Shown in pieces: positions 12,179 through 22,297 of a stretch of 64,000 nucleotides of DNA (position 1 is its first letter; every line of letters starts with the position of its first letter). The translations under genes were made by a program, and so were the position numbers. The stretch is taken from NCBI GenBank assembly GCA_021029095.1, contig JAJOHG010000001.1:1240001-1304000 (forward strand), written 5' to 3'. The notes below the pieces were generated by a model. The model saw nothing but the letters and a program-made list of their open reading frames with translations. It was not told the origin of the DNA and searched no databases. The stretch comes from Phellopilus nigrolimitatus (Eukaryota > Basidiomycota > Agaricomycetes > Hymenochaetales > Hymenochaetaceae).

Positions 12179-12922
12179 TCATAAGCTCGCTGAAGGCGGG
12201 ATTGAATCAAGGAATGCCTCGGAATACCGAACACATTGTTGGTAAACGTCCTCAAACCCTCGCTAAGAGCGACAACATTAGCACATGAATATGCGCGATA
12301 TAGCACGAATACCGACCGCGCCGCCATAATACGGATCGGCGATTGGTTTCCCATCGACGTAGGAGCCCCACAAACGAATTTCGGCCGTCGATCCCTTCGG
12401 AGCCATTTTCCGCAGATTGAACAAATTCGACTCGTCTGCAGCCAGGATATGCGTAAAAGTTGTGAAATCTAAGATATCAGTAATACATGACTGTTCTAGC
12501 ATGGGATTTGAAGGCGACACGCTCACCTTCTTTGCTTACTTGACGCGCGAGACAGTCTACGGGAACTTTGTACTTCATACCGTATCAAATGTCGTGAGTG
12601 TCAGCCAAACTGTACGTTTGCTTACTTTATTGCATACTGCCACTGTCCTGTGAACAATATTGATGCATAAGGGGTGATTGTAAATGTTAGAGCGACAGGT
12701 CTTGCCTTTCATCCGGTTCCTCTCCAGCATGATAGGCAGCTGTCCCGGCACTGTCGACGGTGATGTCAATACCTCTCTCCTTTGCGATGTGTATGTGATC
12801 GCGGATCGACATGAGTCGCGATTTTCTGACTGTTGACGAAAAGAGCAAACTTAAGAACGGCCTCTCCCATGGGAGAACGGCAGATATTTCCAGGCAATAC
12901 AACGAGCACTGGAAGGAGCCAT
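12179..12922 (-). pseudogene. low-molecular-weight protein tyrosine phosphatase, P-loop disrupted
   Basis: LMW-PTP family, cytosolic tyrosine phosphatases that use a C-X5-R-S P-loop cysteine and a DPYYGG aspartate. Downstream exons are clear: VDSAGTAAYHAGEEPDER (ends 12706, a GC-AG donor), RTVAVCNK (12647-12626), VPVDCLARQVSKE (12572-12527), DFTTFTHILAADESNLFNL to DPYYGGAV (12468-12313) and GFEDVYQQCVRYSEAFLD (12258-12179). The N-terminal exon at 12922-12840 encodes GNICRSPMGEAVLK, but the residues before GN read Leu-Pro in that frame instead of Cys-Leu. TGC-CTG (Cys-Leu) is present one base out of frame, and the exon does not join the next one in frame without a 25-base intron. Either the gene is decayed or inactive, or the sequence lacks a base in a G run. 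Start codon uncertain. Confidence 0.7.
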
Positions 12923-13213
12923 CTGTTTCAGAAGTGTCTATGCAATTAATGCTTGATTGTTCGGTGTGAGGCGGTCCTGTTAATGTTGATCTGCAGCAAT
13001 GTCTGACATTTTTTTGCTTTTTATATACCTGGTTATTATCTAGTCCACCAAAAGCAAGGAACCTCACGTGAAACCATCCCTCCTGGCACGCGCCCGTTTC
13101 GACGCCTCGATCGTCTCCACTTCTGAGATACCATCACGACCCACTTGTACTCTGCTCCTGCCTCCTTTACAGGACTGGTGGACTCTTATTTACTGTTGTG
13201 AAACACCTTCCGA

Positions 13214-14185
13214 ATGCGGTCTCCACCCGTCCAAGTTTTTCTAAACAAATTGCATCGCAACCTGCTCTGAGGCAACCGGCAGGTAGCGCTGAGCTTACTT
13301 GTGTTATTTCGCGCTTTCTCTGAAAGCTTAACAGAATACATCCTTCGTATACTACAAATCAAGAAAATACCGTTCACCTCATATGATCTGGCCTCGAATG
13401 AGGAAGCCAAGAGGCTCTGGAAACGAAAGGCGCCAGTTGGTGCGCTTTAAGTTATGTGGCACCATCAATGCCTCTGAAATCAATCCGCCTTCATTTGCAG
13501 CCAAACAACAGCTTCCAGGCATTCTTGTCGGCGGAGTTTTTCCAGGAGTATGTGCTTTGCTTTTTTATTCGTGACCCAGCATTCATCCAAGTACACAACT
13601 AGACCTACGACGATTTGTAAGGCACGCTTGTCCACGATCCTTGTGATACTCATAATTTTCGCTTTCAGTGAAGAAGCAGTAGAGTACAAGGAACTGGAGA
13701 AATTCCTGCGTGTGAATGAATCTTGGGATCCGGACAACCATGATGTCTCCACTCTCTCGGTAAAACCAGTTGGCGTTCCTGGCGCATCGTCTCCATCACA
13801 GATGACGAACCACAAGCCGTCGTACTCTGCGAAACCTCCTTCGCTAAAGGATAAATCGAAACAGGAGGAAGAACTCGATGCGGGCTCCGCGCTGGAAGAC
13901 GCGGTACTTCAAGGTGTATCCGTCACAGATGCAGAGCTAGCCGATCTCGTGAAGGAGTTGGGGCTCGAAGGCGACGAAGCGGGCGATTTGGTGAAAGGCC
14001 TTAGCGTTAGTACTCAGAAAGAAGCCGAAAATGCGGCTACGGAGGAAAAGTCCCCTGGGGTGAAGTCCGGTACAGCGGTCGAGGAGAAAAAAGAGGCTGC
14101 GGAGAATGATGAAAAGACAGAGGATATAAAAAAGGCCTCGAAGGAAAATTATGTCTTGGAAGAAGAGAAGAAAGTTGTCGGGTAG
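13214..14185 (+). CDS. SH3BGRL/glutaredoxin-like protein with acidic C-terminus, frame break near the start
   Basis: Thioredoxin-fold protein related to SH3-binding glutamate-rich (SH3BGR) proteins. These resemble glutaredoxins but usually lack redox activity. Exons 13214-13282, 13335-13439, 13501-13547, 13603-13616 and 13669-14185 are supported by IASQPALRQPAEYILRILQ, KKIPFTSYDLASNEEAKRLW, KQQLPGILVGGVFPG, TYDDF and EEAVEYKELEKFLRVNE. The last exon adds about 150 low-complexity, Glu/Lys-rich residues ending EEEKKVVG. The exons total 752 bases, one short of a whole frame. The start MRSPPVQVF and the block IASQPALR lie in different frames on either side of the TTTTT run at 13236-13240, and one extra T repairs it and gives 250 residues. 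No CXXC pair is visible in the fold. The function remains unclear for this family in fungi. Confidence 0.78.
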
Positions 14186-14321
14186 TTTCAGCTCTGCACT
14201 CTGATTATTCGAAGGACTATTCTTGTACTGGATTTCGACGACTACTGTGTTTTATTAGGATGCTGGGTATATATATCATAATAACTACGCCAAAGGTCTC
14301 CCATGTTGTCAACCGGGGTAT

Positions 14322-15564
14322 TTATAATTTCCCTTTCACCGATACGACTGATCCCCCATCGAGAGTGATCGTTGCGCCGTTGACAAATGCACCAGCTCTC
14401 CCAGAGAGATAAAGTGCAGTGCCAGCTACGTCCTCTGGAGTGCCTATGCGGGTAAGCGGGATCGTACTAACGATCGCATCACCCATTGTTTCTAATGTGT
14501 GTGCCATCACTGCGAGGAAATAGAATAAGAAGTTTTGCAATAAGCACAGCAGAGAACGAAAATGCGCTTACTTTTACTTTGAAACGGACCTGTCCCGATA
14601 TTAAAATAGATTAATGCTGAATCACAAATTTACTGCTAATACGCGCCATGCACTCACCGCACGCAATCGTATTGCTTGTAACTCCTTCCCAGCCAAGGCG
14701 ACCAGCCAGATTCCTGCTTAGATGATGCAAGGCAGCCTAAGAAGATGGGTTATTCAAGCCGAGTGTATCCTTTTCGTCTTCCATACCTTTGACGCAGCAT
14801 ATGCGTATGTTTCATGGCTCGGAACAGTTATGCCTTCTACAGAGCCAATCTAACAAACATCGTTAGCTTCAAATTTCTCTCTCTTCGACATATGACAGAC
14901 CCACGTTGATAATACGAGCAGGATCCTTCCACGACTCACCCTCTCTCCCTCCGGCAAGAGCAGCTGCGCGAAGCAGAGGAAGACATTTCTGAGTAAGATT
15001 GAAAACCCGCTGCAAGTTGAGTGTGAGGAGTTTTGTGAAAGCTTGATCCTGCATGATGTCAAGAAGCAAATTCCGTAGACTGTTAAGTGACAATTTCTCA
15101 CAGGGTATTCGTCGATGCCGGCACCCCAGGCAGCACCAGCATTATTAACGAGAACATGCAGTGCATTCTCCCTGCTTCCAATTTCGTGGACGAGCCTATC
15201 CACCTCGGAGAGCTTCTGCATGTCTGCGGGAATAGCGATACACTTTCCCGGGCCCATTTCACTGAGCTCCTTGGATGTCGCATCACAATCCTTCGCTGAG
15301 CGCGAACTTATGTAGACCTGACTTCTTATCTATTTCCATGCACTTCGAATGGCAATGTCGCGAGTGCAGCTTACCTTCGCACCGTTCTTCACAAACCCAG
15401 CAGCTATCTTTACAGAGCAACGCGAGCAGCAAGTAAACATTTATGTACGAACTCCTCAGTCCGAAACTAAGACTCACCATTTTTCCAATTCCCCTGCTTC
15501 CCCCGGTGACCAGCACGACTTTGTCCTGCACACTAAATAAACTGTTCACTCCAAGACTTGCCAT
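14322..15564 (-). CDS. short-chain dehydrogenase/reductase (RhlG-like)
   Basis: NAD(P)-dependent oxidoreductase of the classical SDR family, about 290-300 residues, cut by several short introns. The start ATG 15564 gives MASLGVNSLFSVQDKVVLVT. The Rossmann glycine motif TGGSRGIG follows at about residue 20. The pattern AAGFVKNGAKVY is the next beta-alpha unit. Then come the conserved NNAG (HVLVNNAGAAWG), the YxxxK catalytic pair within TYAYAASKAALHHLSRNLAG, and the C-terminal PLTRIGTPEDVAGTALYLSG with GATITLDGG. The order and motifs are intact, so the enzyme should be active. The substrate cannot be read from the sequence. The closest general type is the RhlG/3-oxoacyl reductase-like group. 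It is transcribed in the same direction as the downstream dehydrogenase gene, with 340 bp between the two coding regions, and has no evident shared pathway. Confidence 0.87.
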
Positions 15565-15903
15565 GGTGGTTCAGAATGAAGGACGAAATGCACACGCCGG
15601 CTTATGCAGGCTTCCGCCAATAGCCGGCGACCATAATAATATACCCGAGGGATCGACGCTCCGAGACGAACGTGATTATGACATGGCAGAGCATTGTCTA
15701 TTCGAACACCGAACATGAGTTAGTAGCAAAGTAACGGGACGACTATAGTCTAGAGTACAGTGATGATCCAGTAATTATTTGTATATGTATGCCAGTTGAA
15801 TGGTGCAAAGAGCAAGCGTTTTTTACACTCTAGTCATCGGGTGGAACCGTCCATAGCAGCCTTTTATTTACGGGACCTCGAACCTGCTTGGAAGCTAATG
15901 TCT
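15565..15903. other. intergenic between SDR start and phosphoglycerate dehydrogenase end
   Basis: The stretch holds the SDR promoter and the 3' region of the upstream dehydrogenase. No supported open frame, RNA or repeat was found. Confidence 0.4.
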
Positions 15904-17430
15904 TCACACCAAAATCCTCGTAAGTATGTTAGCCCTCGTCTGTCTGACGAGATCCTGGAGCCTTTCAACGTCCTGCTTGCTAACATCCGAGATATCCGCC
16001 ATAAGGTACGCAATGTCACCTTTGCTGTCCGAGTACTGCTTTTCGACGTTGTACGGGCTGAGAATCTCGTTGACCTGCCTGAGCACCCCAGGCTGGTTGT
16101 TGTGCACGTGGCATAAACGAATTTGGTTGCGCTGGTCGGCGTCGATCGCACGCAGGTCGACTTCGGGGAAGTTGACCGAGCCGAACGTCGCTCCGAGAGT
16201 AAGATAACGCGTCAGTGCGGACGAGACCTCCTCGCCGATCATGCGCTGTGCCTCTTCGGTCGACCCGCCAATGTGAGGAGTGAGAATGACATTCGGGATA
16301 GAGCGGAGGGCCGTCGACCAGGTGTTAATTTGGTCGTCGAAGGGTGCACCGTTCGCACCTGGCTCTGCCGGGAACACATCCAGCGCAGCGCCAGCCAAGT
16401 GTCCACTCTTCAAGGCAGATATCAATGCAGGGATGTCGACGACTTTGCCACGGGCGTTGTTGAGCAGGTAGGAGCCCTTCTTCATCTGTGCAAGCTCTTG
16501 CGCCCCAATAAGATTTATCGTTTCCGGCAGCTCGGGGATATGGAGAGTAACGAAGTCCGCTTCAGAGAGGAGGCCTTCGAGCGTGGAAACTTGTCGAGCA
16601 GAACCGAGGGGCATGATGTTGACCACATCATAGAAGAGGACACGGATACCGAATGACTCTGCAAGGACTGAGAGCTGCGAACCGATGTGTCCGTAGCCGA
16701 TGATGCCCAGTGTCTTCCCTCGCACTTCCCAGCAGCCCTTCGACATCTTGTTCCAAACACCTTCCTTTAGCTCGCGGGCACGGTCGAACAGCTGACGTGA
16801 GAGTGCGATGACCTCGCACATGACAAGCTCCGCTACCGACCGGGAGTTGGAGAAGGGAGAGTTGAAGACAGGGATGCCTGCGCGGGCGGCACTGTTGAGG
16901 TCGACCTGATTGGTACCAATGCAAAAGCACCCGATGACGAGCAACTAGGTCGGGGAACGGATGAGCCCTACATATATACACACATATTTATGTCGAAGAC
17001 ACGAGCTGCATACCTTAGAAGCAGCCTTCAGCACTCGCTCAGTGATCTTAGTCTTGCTACGAATGCCGATGGCATGGTACTGGCCAATTTTCTCGACGAG
17101 CTCATCCTCGCTCCAGGCCTTGGTGAAGTGATCGACTTGGAATCCCTGGGCTTTGAACGCGTTGACGGCTTCCGTGCTAATGTTCTCCAGAAGCAGGAGA
17201 CGAACCTCGTCCTTGTCGACAGGCCTTAAAACATGAGACTGGCGAATGGAGTAGGAAAGAGAGTCCTTGCGAAACCTGTCATGGAAGGTGCTCTGTGGAG
17301 GTGACTGGGACAGGGAAAGAGAAGCCATGGTTGAGATTGGAGACCTAGAGATGGAGACCGCGTTCGGGTTCGTGTTGGAAGCAGGAGTCTTGGAGGGTAT
17401 AGAAATGGAGGCCGAAGGTGTTGACGACAT
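15904..17430 (-). CDS. SER3: D-3-phosphoglycerate dehydrogenase (serine biosynthesis)
   Basis: Catalyses NAD-dependent oxidation of 3-phosphoglycerate, the first step of serine synthesis from glycolysis, in the cytosol. Two exons (17430-17014 and 16944-15904) give 485 residues. The first 70 residues are a Ser/Thr-rich extension ending near SHVLRPVDKDEV. The substrate domain has LLLLENISTEAVNAFKAQGF and AIGIRSKTKITERVL. The NAD-binding motif is GIIGYGHIGSQLSVLAESFG. Catalytic regions include NNARGKVVD and LTPHIGGSTEEAQRMIGEEV. The C-terminus is an ACT regulatory domain (RLCHVHNNQPGVLRQVNEIL), consistent with serine feedback. The 236-bp divergent promoter is shared with HIS7, and a near-palindromic TGAGTC/GAGTCA pair lies in it. 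All key elements are intact; start ATG 17430 is the longest frame, and ATG further in (MASLSLSQS) is an alternative. Confidence 0.95.
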
Positions 17431-17555
17431 TTTTCTTCTCGTAAGGGAGGCTAAGCGAGATGGCGGGGGTGTGTGATCCGATGCACGATGAAAATAAGAG
17501 GGCGATTTACGAAAGACTTGTGCTGACCGAAGTTTTCAAAAGTGAGCGCATATAG

Positions 17556-17568
17556 TGAGTCCGAGTCA
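17556..17568. promoter_or_regulatory. possible Gcn4/cross-pathway-control element in the SER3-HIS7 promoter
   Basis: The bases tgagtccgagtca form two partly overlapping half-matches to the TGASTCA site bound by Gcn4/CPC1-type bZIP factors. They lie between two divergent amino-acid biosynthesis genes, about 100 bp upstream of HIS7 and 126 bp upstream of the dehydrogenase start. The match is imperfect (one inserted C), so this is an inference from position and sequence. Confidence 0.4.
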
Positions 17569-17666
17569 CATCGCCGTTGGCTCATGTATGCTGGTCGGCC
17601 GAATCCTTGTCTGGGTCCGCTTTAGCCAACCTCCTAATTACATGCATACTTTTCTCGATCGACTAG

Positions 17667-19425
17667 ATGGGTCTCTACTTGCTCGACTACGGAGCAGGAA
17701 ACGTCAGGAGTCTCGCTAATTCTCTCAAAAAGCTCGGCTATGATTTCCAGTGGATATCATCTCCAGATGACTTCGCAAAAGCAACGGTTGGTGTCGTGAA
17801 AACTTATCTCCGAACATGCACAAGTGTTGAACAACTATTTCGAATCACAGAAACTCGTCTTTCCTGGCGTAGGGGCATTCAAGAGTGCTATCGAGCACCT
17901 GAAGTCCCGTGAATTACTCGAGCCTCTTAGGCAGTACATTGCCTCGGGTCGACCCTACTTCGGTATATGCATTGGCCTCCAAGTGCTTTTCGCTTCCTCC
18001 GCAGAAAACCCCGGCGTCGAAGGCTTGGCCATTATCCCATCCACCATCAACATATTTAACAATGCAGACAAGTCCGTGCCGCACATGGGCTGGAACTCCG
18101 TCGAGTTCGTCGATCCGGAAGAAAAAACGAAAGAGGGCGTGGACGAGACTTCTCACTATTACTTTGTCCACTCCTATCGCGCCGCGTACGATCCAGCAAA
18201 CCTCGCGGCCGCGCAGTGGGTGCATGCTACGGCGCAGTACGGCCAGGAAATATTCATCGCGTCTGTGCGCAAGGGGAACGTGTTCGGCACCCAATTCCAC
18301 CCCGAAAAATCAGGCGAGGCTGGCCTGCGCCTCCTGGATGCCTGGCTCGGCAAATCCGCGGAGGAGCTAACCAGCGAACCCCCCAGACCTGCCGTCATCC
18401 GCACCCCCAAGCCTCGCGATGGCCTGACTAAACGCATCATCGCGTGCATGGACGTTCGTGCGAACGACGACGGCGACCTGGTCGTGACGAAGGGCGACCA
18501 GTACAACGTGCGCGAAAAGGTTGCCCCTTCCGCATCGACCGTCCAGGCCACCTCGGCAGGCGCCGTCCGCAACCTCGGCAAGCCCGTCGCGCTCGCCTCG
18601 CGCTACTTCGCCGCAGGCGCGGACGAGATCTGTCTGCTGAACATCACGTCTTTCCGCCACTCGCCGCTGCTCGACCAGCCGATGCTCGCCGTCGTGCGCG
18701 CAGCCGCGGAGAACATCTTTGTCCCGCTCACGATCGGCGGGGGGATCAAGGACACGGTCGACCCCGACGGCACGGCGCGCAGTGCGCTCGAGGTCGCCGG
18801 CGAGTACTTCCGTGCGGGCGCGGATAAGGTGTCTATCGGCTCCGAGGCGGTATTTGCCGTCGAGAAGCTACGCGCGAACGGGCGCGGGGACGGGACGAGC
18901 GCGATAGAGACGATCGCCGAGGCGTATGGGCGGCAGGCCGTGGTGGTGAGCATCGACCCGAAGCGCGTGTACGTCGATCTTGAGTCGTACAATGGACCAT
19001 ACAAAAATGAGCTCGTCATCGGTGAAGGCGCGGAGAAAGAGAAGGCCTGGTGGTATCAATGCACCGTCTCCGGAGGACGCCAGACCCGAGATCTCTCAGC
19101 GCTTCAGTTGGCTCAGGGATCAGAGGCGCTCGGGGCGGGGGAGATTCTACTGAACAGCATCGACAGAGATGGTTCTGGGAAGGGTTTCGACCTCGATCTC
19201 ATTCGACTTGTCCGCAACGCCGTCACCATCCCTGTCGTCGCCAGCAGTGGTGCAGGTAGTGCTGCTCATTTTGCAGAAGTGTACGCGAAGACGGGAGCTG
19301 AAGCTGCGCTCGCTGCTGGGATCTTCCATAGAGAAGAGGTCCAGATTGAAGAAGTAAAAATAACGATGGAGACGGCTGGCATCGCGACTAGAATACCACC
19401 TTCTAGCAAGTTGCTGATTTCTTAA
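17667..19425 (+). CDS. HIS7: imidazole glycerol phosphate synthase, fused HisH-HisF
   Basis: Bifunctional histidine-pathway enzyme. The glutaminase half makes ammonia, and the cyclase half makes imidazole glycerol phosphate and AICAR. Two exons (17667-17786 and 17851-19425) give 564 residues. The glutamine amidotransferase domain starts MGLYLLDYGAGNVRSL and carries the nucleophile in FGICIGLQVLF and the triad His in GTQFHPEKSGEAG. A short linker (PPRPAVIRTPKPRDG) leads to the TIM-barrel cyclase: KRIIACMDVRANDDGDLVVT, GADEICLLNITSF, PLTIGGGIKD, ADKVSIGSEAV, EILLNSIDRDGSGKGFDLDL and PVVASSGAGSAAHFAEV. The catalytic Asp at the start of the barrel and in SIDRDG are present. The length matches the yeast enzyme. 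It is divergent from the phosphoglycerate dehydrogenase gene, which suggests shared amino-acid starvation control. G+C is locally high at 18380-18960. Confidence 0.97.
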
Positions 19426-19855
19426 AAAAACTGGAATACATGTAATTACAAGCAAGTTCATGGATATGCCATATTCATTCGAGCACTAAGTATAGAGTAA
19501 AGTACAAAGGAATCATATTCCAATCACAGACCCAAGGACAGAAATCGTCACTGACTTTACAAGGGTAGAGGGAAGGTGTCACCAAAAGGCATGTCGCAAA
19601 AGAAGACAGATGGAAAGTGAGGTGTGGTTTTACAATTGAAACAACGGGTGGCAAAGGATATATCAAAAGACAAATGGCACCCAAAACCATCTAACAAAAT
19701 AGACAGGGAGACCCAAATTGCGCATGTTTGCAGAAGAACAGATAGAACTCAAGAAAAGGAGAGATGAGGGAAAGGGCTTGAATATAGCCCCAAACATGGC
19801 TCAACGCAAGGTATCTTCAGAGAAAACCGGAGAATGGAAGAAACTGTTCCCGTGT

Positions 19856-21492
19856 TTATCTGTTTCCTCCTCCCCGCACGACACCTTTAACCTTCCTGAG
19901 AATGCTCGTCTTCCTGGCCATACCGCCGCCGGGCGACACGGCAGTTTCACCAGGGGAGCTAGGCCCATCAAAATAACCGTCTTTTTCGTAACCATTGCTA
20001 GGAGGCGTCTCCGCAGGTCGAGGGGGTAAAGCCTTGTTGCTGACCGGAGCCTTCTCCACGTATACATAATGATCGGACGAGTCTGTAGGAGATATATGAC
20101 CTGCATGTGCACTCGCGTTGCGACCAAAGCGCCCAAAGAATGAGTTCTGGTGACGATGAGCTGGCCGGCCCGAGCGTCCACCATCGACAGGAGCAGAGGC
20201 GTAGTTCTCGATGGAAGAAGGAGGTGAATAGTCGTCGCCGACTTGCGCAGAGTCTACAGGGACATTAGGCGCATCGCGCATCTTGCGGATTTTCTGCATG
20301 AGTGACTTGCTCCTCTTTGGCGCACCGGGAGACGATGCATGACCTGGCGAGGACAAAGGCGGAGAGACTACTTCTCCGTTCGCACCAGGGAGGTTAATGG
20401 GTTGAGGCGGGGGCATGTTGCGCGCCGATGGCCTCCTCGCAGGGCGTGGCTTGCCTTCGTCAAGGTAGGTCTCACGCAGCTCCCAGCCCTCACGCGCACG
20501 AGGACGACCGTTTTGAGTGTGGCTCTCATTGCCCCCGCGGATTGAACTTGGTGCCGACGCGTCTCCGCCACCGCCTCCGAAGAATTCTTCATACGGCTCG
20601 GGCTCGTGGATACCCCAGGCTTCTGCAATACGGTCAACTTGTTTCGGGTTCTTTGGCTGGCCATCGTGGTCTGCACTTGGATAGCCCACGGTCGGGTATG
20701 GAGAATCATAATGACCGCCTCCCATAGTATCAACTGCAGCCAACCGCCGATCGGCGCGGAATTGTGCGGCAGACATTCGACTATCATCATCTGCGGAAGT
20801 CCAGGCCATCATCGGCGCCTTCGATTTATGGCGATTGCGAGAGGGAGCACAAGCATCGAATGGACCATCGTGATGGAACACTTCGAGCAACAAATTGCAT
20901 CAATACACCATCACCGAGCAATAAGAAGCATAAGTATACGAGACGTACTTGGACCAACACCTGTGAAATCAAGCCTATCAATCACGTCTGCGTGGCTCGA
21001 GCCCTTTTTGGCGGGTTTGCCAGACTTGCGAGCCTTCTCCGCGGCATTAGCGGACTGAGTGACGGAGTCCTGCGAGTATGAGCGACGTGATGTAGGTGGA
21101 GCGTGCTTAGAGCCAGAAGCTGAAGTTTGTACACCGCTGTTGCAAACTATAGTCAGATTTGGCCGCAAGCGGAAATGACTGGAAGCGGCATACCCGGTCT
21201 GGCTCCTACTGATCTTGGCCCTCGGAGACTGGTCGGTTGTGCGAACGGTGACAGTGTCGCGGACAGCGGCTTCAAGCATTCTGTGATCGCGTGTGTCGTA
21301 GTGTCTGGTCGATTTCTTTACTTGCTTCGGAGGCACCTGAGGGGCCTGAGCTGATCTGGGATAGGAGTTGTCGTAGGAGAGATGAGGAGCTGGGTATATG
21401 GGGTCAAGGAAGGGATCTGAGCTGGACCTCGCTCTCTGGTGGACAGGGCGGGAAGAGTGGGAGGAACGATGGGGGTTGGTAGACGAGGGCAT
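19856..21492 (-). CDS. PAL1: Pal1-family cell morphology protein
   Basis: Cortical protein of the fungal Pal1 family, known to localise to growth sites and endocytic patches and to be needed for cylindrical cell shape. Three exons (21492-21194, 21136-20949, 20880-19856) give 503 residues in frame. The N-terminus has HQRARSSSDPFLDPIYPAP, the middle has PPTSRRSYSQDS and KKGSSHADVIDRLDFTGVG, and the second exon junction completes GPMFHHDGPFDACAPSRNRH and KAPMMAW. These two blocks are the Pal1 signature. The rest is disordered and rich in Pro, Ser and Gly, with a basic C-terminus (MARKTSILRKVKGVV). I chose ATG 21492 (MPSSTNPHRSS), the first ATG of the frame. The intron between DFTGVGP and MFHHDG is 68 bases. 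Confidence 0.92.
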
Positions 21493-22297
21493 CTTAGAAG
21501 CGGGCACGAGGTCAAGTACTGAAGCGGCGAGCAACGGTTGATTGGGAAATCGCTTGGCTAATGGATCAGGTACGTACGGTTCCGGAAGAATTCTAAGTTT
21601 GTTGTGCGTTGCGCTCTCGGCTGTCTGACTGGAAGCGGGGAGATCGATGGAACCGAGTAGGACGTGTAGACGACGACGAGGGCGACGGCGAGGGCGATGG
21701 CGAGGGCGATGTCGAGCGTCGAGCGGACAAGCCTAACGGCGGAAGGTAGCGGAACAGTACAAGAGGTGCCTTTGGTTGTCGCCCAATCAACTCCACTTCA
21801 ACTTCAGCATCGGCACTTTCCGAAACCTTGTTCTACCACAGGATTAATGTGGCGTAAACCTGCTATGCGCATACACTTTCCCTCCTTCGCAGTACATTAT
21901 TCATATGATGCATAGCAAAACCGGATCTTTCACCTTATGTTTACGTCTACTGAGATAGTAATAAAAAAAAATCGTTTCAGTGATTAAGCTGAAGGCAAAA
22001 TCAAAGCAGATCCCCTTAGAACGATGTGAAACAAGCTGTGAAATGAGTAGCTGATATGCTCCGTAGGGAATTCGAGAGAGTCTTGCGCTTGCAGAATTTC
22101 GGTCGCGTTTACTGAAATGGCATTCGGCACTCGGCACTCGACACTCGGCACTCGACACTCGGCACTCGGGAGGCTTCGTACAATACACGTGACACACGAA
22201 GTCTCACGACTCCAGTTTATGATGCACGTTCGCGCGCGCAGCATCGATTTGCACGTCGCTGCTGGTCGCGACTCGACTTGCTTCACTTGCACGGACA
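21493..22297. other. divergent intergenic between PAL1 and the desaturase
   Basis: This stretch holds two simple repeats and no supported gene. At 21665-21720 there is a purine-rich tract built from gacgag/gcgagg/gcgatg hexamers. At 22121-22169 there is an array of cactcgg/cactcga units. The remaining sequence is AT-rich near 21890-21990. Confidence 0.5.
22121..22169. repeat. short tandem repeat of cactcgg/cactcga units
   Basis: Seven-base units ggcactc and gacactc alternate about seven times in 49 bases (cattcggcactcggcactcg, then acactcggcactcg repeated). It lies about 130 bp upstream of the desaturase start and so may vary in copy number within the promoter or 5' leader. Confidence 0.85.

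Noticed and set aside
12814..12840. 25-base intron to repair the phosphatase frame
   Set aside because: It is too short for splicing in this genome, where introns are 47 bases or longer; a frame break is the better explanation.
18174..19059. Long antisense open frames opposite HIS7
   Set aside because: They are shadow frames of the G+C-rich cyclase coding region and have no family motifs.
21593..21796. Minus-strand SPSPSPSPSP open frame upstream of PAL1
   Set aside because: It arises from the hexamer repeat tract and has no link to the PAL1 frame; noted only as simple repeat.
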